Positions 56,801-64,000 of a stretch of 64,000 bases of DNA are shown here, one piece after another. The position numbers and the translations under genes are program-made. The stretch lies in NCBI RefSeq assembly GCF_043290135.1, contig NC_134705.1, positions 58,406,771 to 58,470,770 on the forward strand. Direction: 5' to 3'. Position 1 is the first letter of the stretch, and each line of letters begins with the position of its first letter. Below the pieces are notes generated by a model, which made no database searches, was not told the origin of the DNA, and was given only the letters and a program-made list of their open reading frames with translations. This DNA is from Rhipicephalus microplus (Eukaryota; Arthropoda; Arachnida; Ixodida; Ixodidae).

Positions 56801-57759
56801 TATATGGTATATATGCCTATAAGCTGTGAAATTTTTATTAAAAAACTCTAAAAATTAAGCATAGTTTTAACTGACTCAATGTTGGTTTTTCAAATGTTTA
56901 TGCTCTTATTGTTCATTATTTCTTATGCCCTTGTTCATTATTTCTTACCGTGTTTGCTTACTGTTTCTGCTGTTCTGTTCATGCATTTGGTATAGGGCAT
57001 GCCTTGAACTGCTGTAATCGCTCAGTGTGTGAGGTGGCCAGTTTTTCCTCAAGCTGCTCAGTGCAGCTTTTTCGCCTGGTCTTCTCGCAACCTTGTTGTG
57101 CAACAAACTTAATTCAATAGTTTGACGTCGTAAAAATCAAGGGACAGTGGAGCTTAGGTGAACCATCAGCGATGGCAGTTCAAAGTAATGCAAAGTTAGG
57201 CAAAGTAGATCAAGGTTTAGCAATGTTTAAAGGAGTTATGCATTGCCATGCACCATCCGAACTCTCGCTATCCTGATGTTTTGCTATTGCAGTTGCTTGG
57301 CTATTTCTTGGCTTTCCATTTCCTAGCACATTTGTGAGCTAATCCTGCACGTGAGCTCATCTTGCACTGGGCACTTTTATGATTAGCCATGCTTTACCTT
57401 CTGCCACCTTCTTGCCCTTGTTACAGCCAGGCTCCTACACTGAGCCTATGCATTGCTTTCCCTCTCTCAATGCCCTTGACTTCTCCTGGCTGGGCTATAC
57501 TGCGAATATTGCTGTGTCCAGTCTGGAGGCAAGTAGTGGAGCTGGCTCAATATCTGTGGCATGTACCTACGAACCTTTCTGGTCCCAAATGAGCTCGGTT
57601 TTAATGACTTTGCTCTAAAATAAGGAAATATGTTTTGAAAGCATTGTCCCCCCTCTAGGTCCAACTTGTATGAGTGCAGCTGCTTTTCCATATTAATGAT
57701 CAGTGGTACCTGCATGACCATCGAAAGTGCAAAATCTTCACATGCAACGTGACCTTCAG
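56801..57759. other. Intron i-j, right end
   Basis: AT-rich, no bounded repeat recognised. It ends in the exon j acceptor. Confidence 0.5.
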
Positions 57760-57905
57760 GTGGAAGACCAGGGCCAAGGCTGTGTGTGCGACTGCATCCT
57801 GGGCATCTCGGCCAGCTCACTGGTGCTGCTAGACGATGCCACAGGAGAGCCGGTCTTTGGCTGTGCGACCGCAGCAGTGCTTGGATGGTCGTCACACAGC
57901 AGCAG
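57760..57905 (+). CDS. SIPA1L: SIPA1L exon j
   Basis: Acceptor CTTCAG, donor GTGAGG. Phase 0 to 2. It encodes VEDQGQGCVCDCILGISASS, then LVLLDDATGEPVFGC and VLGWSS. This matches the SIPA1L block with CLLGISN...VVFNC..DVIGW that precedes the PDZ domain. No following exon was recognised in the remaining 6 kb, so the next intron exceeds that length. Confidence 0.9.
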
Positions 57906-58785
57906 GTGAGGCTGTCAATGGTCGCCATTCTGCATTATGCATCAGCCAGTTCACAATCGTGACACACTTGGCAAGATAGATCATATCAAACCTGTTGACT
58001 GCTGTAAGACCTTCAGTCAATTATTAAGTCATGCTTAGGATCAACGTGTCCAGACAAGAATGTCTCTTATATTAGAACTGAGGTCATTGGATTCGTGTAG
58101 AAACATGACAACTGAACGTAACCTTAAGAAGTGTGGGAAATATGTTCCATTCAAAAGTCTTGTTTTTGAGAGATTGAAAGAGATGCATAATTCATGTAAG
58201 AGACCATTGATATCAGAGTCAGTTGTTCTACTTGAGCAGCAGTTTTGTTTGTGATATTTTCATTTATTAAAAGTGTAGTGCAATTTCCTGTTTGAAAGAA
58301 CATGATATAAAAGGGAAAAAATAATAAAATGCAGTTGAGCGGAAAAGCGACAGAAATACCAAGCGATTTTACTGTTGAATAAGTCAAAGGCTGTGTAAAC
58401 ATTGTAAATAGCAGTAAAAGACAGCTTACTAATGACTTCATGGGGACATGGGGCAGCCTGTCTAGCCCAACATATTTGCACAGCGCAATATGTCAATTCC
58501 CAATCACCAACTGGCCCAAGCATCTGTCTTGTCTAGCCCACTGGCGTTTCACTTGATGACCTCTAGCAGTGGCTGCCACTATGCTAGCAGATGCATACTC
58601 GGAGCAGAACGTGTGCATTCCATCAGAAATTACGCCATGCTTTCAGGCAGTCGTATAACATCCAGGCAATCTTTCACCTTCATTGGTTGGCCCGAACTGC
58701 ACACGCTCATTCACATGACCTTGAACACATATCATATAAACGGATGTATTGTACACAATGAGCATGTCTTCACACGAGCAAATTA
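57906..58785. other. Intron after exon j
   Basis: No exon or repeat recognised. Confidence 0.5.
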
Positions 58786-60368
58786 CCGTATATTGCCAAT
58801 TTTAAGTCGACCCTACCACTTCGAAACCCTTTTTAGGCAAAAAAAAAAAGTTAACTCTAAACACAGCTTCATACTGCTGCCATAGCACACCAGTAAGTCT
58901 TCAAAAGAAAAAGTGGTGCAAAGAAACATTTATTTGGCCATGAGATATTGCTGAACACCCGTCGCCGCTTGACAGAAGAATGCAGAAATCACGATTCGTT
59001 GCCATCGCGCAAGCCACTGCTGCTGTTCACGTGGAAGAGCTGCTGGTGCTACTGGGATGCCACACGTGGAAAATGCTGGGCGGACCATGTCCGTTGGCAG
59101 TCCATACTAGACATAATTAACCCATTGTGCCTATTCACTCAAAGAGCTCGGTTTGAACTCGGTTAGCAAGAGTCACATGTCTTCAATATCATCATAGAAA
59201 ACACTCAAGCTTTTGCTCATCTAGTCATGAACCCTATCTCGAACTGCCTGCTCAACAGCAGGGCACCATGCAGACTTTCGTTCGCGAAAGGAACGGCGTT
59301 TCACAATGCACGCAAAGATCTTGTTCCTTTTATTTTCTCCATTCCCTCCAGCACTTTACGGACACTTTGAAATTTTGCCCTACTTCAGCGTTTCTTTCCG
59401 ATTCTGCATAGAGGATGGCTTGCCACTTCAAAGCAGCGCTGTACTGTTGCCGCTGTAGTGGTGGCATCTTGGCGTCCCTTCAGCAGCTTTTCAGATAATG
59501 CACACCACTGCTTGCAACCGAGGTGAAATGCAGAAATAGCGAACAGGCTGAGCGCATCGTGAGTGCAACAATATGTGATGACGCTCATGGGTTAGCGCAG
59601 GTTATATTTGACTGGTCATGTGGTCTAGTTCCTTGCAAAGTGCTGCCATCCCACACGGCGCTTCCAGATTTTTCATGAAACACCCATGGTGCTTCAGGGA
59701 AATCTGAATTTTTGAATTATACCTAGTTAGCAAGCACTGTTAGGGCCCGCTGGCCACTAGAGCGAGAAACGCATGTCACATTTTTCGCAGGCGGTAAACC
59801 TCATGTTTTTTGGGAGGCAGAGATGCATCTCGAAGTTTTTTCTGACATATAAGCGTGTGTTGCATTGTCAGTGAGCGATAAATGCATCTCGCGCTCATGC
59901 GCTGTCACACCAATATGCGGTGAGTGCAGGTGTTGTTGTCGATCTTGCCTGACAGACGTGCCGATGCCGTGGTGCTACCATTGAGACCGTGATGTCGTTG
60001 GCCATGGGTCATGAAAAAATGTTGTATCTCTGACGCACCGTTGCTGACACCGCCTCCTCTAGCCACCATAGCTAGACCGTAGTTTCGCGATCGTCCTAGC
60101 AGATCGTAAAAATGTCCGGCTCCGAATGTGGCGGGCGGGCATTGAGAGATAGCAGTTAGTGCGACTCCGTTGCCTCTATGACTGAAGTTATCAATGCGTC
60201 GAATAGCAGTGAATCTGAGGACAAGCATGACGACCATTCGTTGGACCCCTCAGAAAAGCCGACTTTATGATTCCAAATCATCTTTACGATTCCGCGTATT
60301 GGTTGACCCCCGAACTTTGGGAGGCCATTTTATGAAAAAAATGTGGACTTATAATTGGTAATATACGA
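58786..60368. mobile_element. Pogo-like element, family P2, decayed
   Basis: The left end CCGTATATTGCCAATTTTAA and the right end (inverse CGTATATTACCAATTATAAG) are flanked by TA at 58784-58785 and 60369-60370. The minus strand shows scattered coding-like text around 59100-59290 and a 110-codon frame at 59905-60237, but no conserved DDE motif. It is likely a deleted, non-autonomous copy. Confidence 0.8.
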
Positions 60369-60370
60369 TA

Positions 60371-60648
60371 GATGACCATGCATAAATAAGTCATGTGCTT
60401 CAAAGCAAAATTGTAGGTTCACCATTGCCACCAGCATTCCAAGCTCAGTGGTGATGTCCGTGGGCATGAGAGCATCCAGATTTTTTTAATCATGTGCTTC
60501 CTCCGTGTCATAGCTTCAGCTGTTAAGCGGACTAAGGCAAGGGCAATTAATATGTTATCTTTCTTTGTCCCCGCACCACTCTTGGCTGTGAAAAACTGTG
60601 CACAATTGTAGCACATAGCTTTAAAGTTAAAGTGAACCTGTGCATATA
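60371..60648. other. Intron spacer
   Basis: No feature recognised. Confidence 0.5.
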
Positions 60649-61270
60649 CCGTATGAATCGGACTATAGGTCGAGTGGGAGTGTAGGTCGACCCCCCAAGT
60701 ATAGGTGACCGAAAAAGAAAAACAAAGGGAAAACCTAAAATTGCTGAAGCACACTTATTTGCAAATCGGGTGCACTGTACTCTGATCGGCGGAGCTCCCC
60801 TTAACCACCATCGCAACTGCTCTTTTTCATCAGACGAAGCGCCACTCTTTTCTGAAGACGAGAGTTTGTTGCTGCCTGCCTGCCACAGTGCATCATGTTC
60901 CATGCCATCCAGCAAGTTGCCGATGCAACATTTCTAAAAAGCATTTTCCACCATGCAATCTGGCAAGAAACGCCAGGCGAAAAGCATCCTGCCCTAAACA
61001 GTCGCTAGCGGAGGCGGCCAGTCGGCATCTTTGGGTTGTCGCCGGACATTTACTCGTGATACTCCATCCACACTCGGTTCTTGAACGGCTTTTTTAGCAC
61101 TACGTTGAGCGGCTGGAGAGTAGACGTCATACCACCTGGTATCACGATGAGGTCTATTTTTCCATCGCCGAGTGCGCACTTCACAGCATCAGTCAAATGA
61201 CAACAAAACGCTTTCAACACAAGCATGCTGCGAGGAAGCAGCAGTGCACTTGGCCCAAGGTTCCAGGTTA

Positions 61271-62140
61271 CCGTATTTACTCGCACAATCCTCGCACCTT
61301 TTTTTTTTGGCGGAAAACCGATGCAAAGTTGGGGGGTGCGAGAATTACATGAGAAAACTATCCACGAAAACATACAGTTCGAAAAAGAAAACTAAGTGGC
61401 CGCAAATTGGGATTCTCACACCAGCAACTAACAGCAAGCTTCAAGAAGTACTAATTAAAACTTACCTCAACAATAAAAGCACAGCTTCAACACAAGACAA
61501 GATTTATTTTAGACACAGAAGGCGCAAGCGAATAGCCGAGAGTTAGAATACCGTACGCAAAGCTCGTGGGCCTAGCGGCAGCATTCGTGGCTCAACAGGA
61601 GCCCGCAAAAGGTAAGCGTAGGACTTCAGTATTGGAATGATGGCCATTTAACAGAATTGCCCCGCAGTTGCCTTCTGACGAAATAAAGTTTACCATCAAT
61701 CTCAGTCTTGGGCACACGGAAGGCCCAACGCGTCTTGGTGGCTTTCATTAAGCGAACACAACACTCATCGACTCCGAAGGACCTACCGGCGGCCTTGTTG
61801 CCTTTGTTTAGTGCAAGATCAATCACTCTCAGCTTAAAAGCAGCGGTGTAGTTTTCGTATCTTCTCATAACGTCGTAACATTTTGGGCACAACGTACAAA
61901 ATACGCCGCAACATCCACTTCCCACTTTGGCTTGGCTTGAATTGGATTGAATCTCGGTGCAATAATAGTACTCTATGCTTAGGAGATGGTGCGGGCTATC
62001 ATCATCAGTGGCTGGAACGAGCATACGACATTTCGGGGGTACGATAATTACTCGAGGAAAAAAAAGAAATCTTATTTTTGTTGGGCGATGAGGGGGGTGC
62101 GAGAATTATGCGAGTGCGAGGATTACGCAAGTCAATACGG
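61271..62140 (-). mobile_element. Pogo-like family P4 element nested in P3
   Basis: The ends CCGTATTTACTCGCACAATC and (inverse) CCGTATTGACTTGCGTAATC are flanked by TA at 61269-61270 and 62141-62142. It is 870 bp and internally deleted. Confidence 0.92.
61626..62024 (-). pseudogene. P4 transposase N-terminal remnant
   Basis: The 132-codon frame contains YENYTAAFKLRVIDLALNKG then NKAAGRSFGVDECCVRLMKA, a BrkDBD-like helix-turn-helix like that in P1. The catalytic core is absent. Confidence 0.75.
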
Positions 62141-62955
62141 TACTCATATCCATTCAAGCGTCATGGCCTCATTCATGCATCCTTTTTGGTTGATGCCAAC
62201 AATAACACCTGGTGGGAATGTTTCTTTGGCATTGTTTTTTTGTTTGAAAATGATGAAGGGCAAAAGCTTTTTACTGTCTTTCACTGCAAGCCGGCATGAC
62301 GGTGAAGAGCGAGTGCTCATTGCCATTGGACAACAGCTTCACATCCTTGGCGCCACGCTGCGTGATCGTGGTCGACAAACACGTGTCGAACCACACGGTG
62401 GTGTCATCGGCATTGCCAATCTGCACATGACCTAGTTGTGCAGTTCTTGAAGCTGGTTTACAAAGCGCTGAAGGTTCACAAGCTTGTCCTCGAACTCTTT
62501 CGGCAACATTTGACAGATGGATGTGTGCCAGCAAAGAAAAAATCCCTTGAATTTCATGAATCGACGCACTTACGAATTTAGTGCACGGAACTCTTCTCTC
62601 GTGAGCCCAGCTTCTTGAGCGAGCTGCACAGCCTTGTTGTGAATGGTATTTAAGTTCACTGGCAGCGAGCTCGCATGAACTTCCCTTGCAAAGTCTGGTA
62701 GCGTATCCTTTAGCTGGGGATGAACCACTCTTAGCCCACGAAAAAACATTTTCCGAGGATTGCACATCTGCAGCTTTCTTTTCTGCACTGTCCAACAACG
62801 CACGCTTTTTTCTGAAACACCCAAGCGGCGCTGAGCAGCCATGTTGTCGTTTGCTTTTGCGAACTTAGCAACATTCAGTTTAGACGCTACTGAGAACTGC
62901 CTCCTCGTGCCGCTACTCGTATTATGTGAATGAAAAAAAATGTGATACAAATCAA

Positions 62956-63666
62956 ATGCAATGTCAAATGGAGCGAAAGCTCAGAACAAATCATAATCAC
63001 TTTACAAACACCAAAAATACAGGCACACACGAAAAATATGCCTGTTGTTAGATTTAGATGTGGATATAGCCGTGTGTGGCTTTTCACGCGCATGCAAGCT
63101 ACGTGTTGCCAGACAGCGGCGCACTGTCAGCTAGACACCGCTATTTAAGACTAGGGGTGACTTTAGCTCGCTGTTTTATTGCGAGTATTGTATCTCAACT
63201 TATATTTCAGTTTATACGGCACTCAATGACGAGAAAACCAATGGTTGGCCTCCTTGGTGCTTTATGATTGTCATGGTACAGTGTTGCACAATGCCGTGTG
63301 CTGACTGCTTGTTCACAGTTCATGTGCACCTTCTGGTTAATGCATTCATCTCAGTGTAAATAAAAAGCATTGACTTTCCCGACGGTACTAGAATTTTTGT
63401 TTTCTTTCAGTGAGAATCAATTGGCAGATTATGACCAGAAACGGCCTATTAACAACATTTACAAGTTTGTGCCTATAGTAAGCATCGAGCTTGCAGTGCT
63501 GGTGCGCTAGTTACCATGCTAGATTTTTATGCAAAGTTATAAGAGATGGATTTCGCCGGCAGATGTATTTCGCCGGCCTGTGAAAAACTCAAGCAGTGAG
63601 TGTACAGAAATGTGGATTTACACAAATAAGGCCCTAGATGGTATGACAGTACATTGCATATTTGTA
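62956..63666. other. Sequence right of P3
   Basis: No exon or bounded repeat recognised. A TTTCTTTCAG at 63405-63414 looks like an acceptor, but the frame after it does not match SIPA1L. Confidence 0.5.
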
Positions 63667-64000
63667 CAGTGAAAGCTCGTTAATTCGAACTTCAATGATT
63701 CGAATTTATGGATAACTCGGAACTGTAAGTTATGGTCCGGCCAAGCTCCATACAAGCCTATGAATAAAAAAGCCCGTTAATTCGGTTGCGAATAGGTTCC
63801 GCCGCGGATAATTCGAACTACGCGCCACCGGCGGCTTGGCTAGTCATTCGATAGGACTGCTGCCGAGTTACGAGGCAGCATGGACAGGGAGCGGAGAGGA
63901 GAGAAAAACGGAGAAACTGGCACGGAGGCCAGAGTGCAGCAAATAGCGCCACTTACTCTTCACCACCCACAATCTCTCTCTCGGCGGCTGCCTGCTGTCC
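63667..64000. mobile_element. Left end of a Tigger-type element running off the window
   Basis: After TA at 63665-63666 comes CAGTGAAAGCTCGTTAATTC, with repeated AATTCGAA motifs (63681, 63696, 63810) typical of Tigger termini. The partner end is outside the window. Confidence 0.75.

Larger units (their letters stand above)
6618..57905 (+). other. SIPA1L: SIPA1L-type Rap GTPase-activating protein gene (internal part, ten exons)
   Basis: This is the only host protein gene I recognise. The ten exons listed separately join into one open frame of about 426 codons. They cover the Rap-GAP region of SIPA1-like proteins, which stimulate GTP hydrolysis on Rap1/Rap2 and act at cell junctions, the cytoskeleton and synapses (family knowledge). 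Family blocks read in order: [110 protein letters not shown] and CDCILGISASSLVLLD. Visible introns run from 581 nt to about 11.6 kb, and the large ones are filled with transposons. The N-terminal region and the PDZ and C-terminal parts are not here, so the gene extends past both edges. Splice sites were chosen by reading consensus signals and requiring phase continuity; no transcript evidence was available. Confidence 0.93.
60790..62950 (-). pseudogene. P3 transposase remnant
   Basis: The N-terminal part (62570-62950) has an HTH region ASKLNVAKFAKANDNMAAQR..GVSEKSVRCW and a CENPB-type second part (AVQLAQEAGLTREEFRALNS). The first catalytic block (NADDTTVWFDTCLSTTITQR) and PFIIFKQKNNAKETFPPGVI follow in shifted frames. 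The core is then split at ..MTLEWI by the nested element and resumes as LLLPRSMLVLKAFCCHL, IVIPGGMTSTLQPLNVVLKK. The second catalytic Asp is Lys and the third is Asn, so it is dead even without the insertion. Confidence 0.85.
60649..62955 (-). mobile_element. Pogo-like element, family P3, split by family P4 element
   Basis: The left end CCGTATGAATCGGACTATAG follows TA at 60647-60648. The matching right end was not found, so the element is probably truncated near 62955. Transposase remnants on the minus strand lie on both sides of the nested element at 61271-62140. Confidence 0.75.

Noticed and set aside
63405..63511. Possible next SIPA1L exon after a good TTTCTTTCAG acceptor
   Set aside because: The frame in the right phase reads SENQLADYDQKRPINNIYKF and soon stops. 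It does not resemble the conserved SIPA1L segment expected after the exon j block.

Overview
The window looks like nuclear DNA of a large, repeat-rich arthropod genome, most likely a hard tick (Ixodidae, probably metastriate). That placement is an inference. It rests on the repeat types (a tRNA-headed SINE resembling tick Ruka-type SINEs, several pogo/Tigger families, an I-group LINE, Ty3/gypsy elements) and on a host gene with an animal Rap-GAP protein split by multi-kilobase introns. No database search was possible.

One host gene is visible, on the + strand: a SIPA1L-type (signal-induced proliferation-associated 1-like) Rap GTPase-activating protein. I can place ten consecutive internal exons at 6618-6766, 11005-11214, 12425-12500, 18804-18902, 19484-19587, 21393-21550, 29460-29566, 35793-35927, 46077-46171 and 57760-57905. 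All splice phases agree across the joins, and the 1279 nt give about 426 codons of Rap-GAP domain, including the Asn-thumb motif GNDIV. The 5' and 3' exons lie outside the window. One intron begins with GC instead of GT.

Nearly everything else is transposable elements inside the introns. From left to right: a Tigger remnant beside a 44-bp perfect palindrome (0-1.3 kb); a deleted pogo-like element (1.8-2.9 kb); a nearly intact Tigger with one stop (3.9-5.9 kb); SINEs and MITEs (7-21 kb); a LINE 3' end (21.6-22.3 kb); a full-length I-group LINE with 16-bp target duplications (22.5-28.4 kb); hAT-like and Tigger non-autonomous copies (28-35 kb); a pogo-like element with an uninterrupted 413-aa transposase (36.5-38.7 kb); a Ty3/gypsy element with 164-bp LTRs (40.0-45.2 kb); a second, decayed gypsy element (48.2-56.8 kb) split by a Tigger that itself carries a pogo-like copy and a truncated LINE; and further pogo-like elements, one nested in another (58.8-63 kb). 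A Tigger end runs off the right edge.

The TE copies let many insertions be dated relative to each other, using target duplications and empty sites in related copies. The autonomous-looking pogo-like copy at 36.5 kb is a plausible source of transposase for two shorter copies that share the same stop codon and deletion. I see no sign of a new host system. The most interesting signals are the intact transposase, the stacked insertions, the GC-AG intron and the long palindrome.
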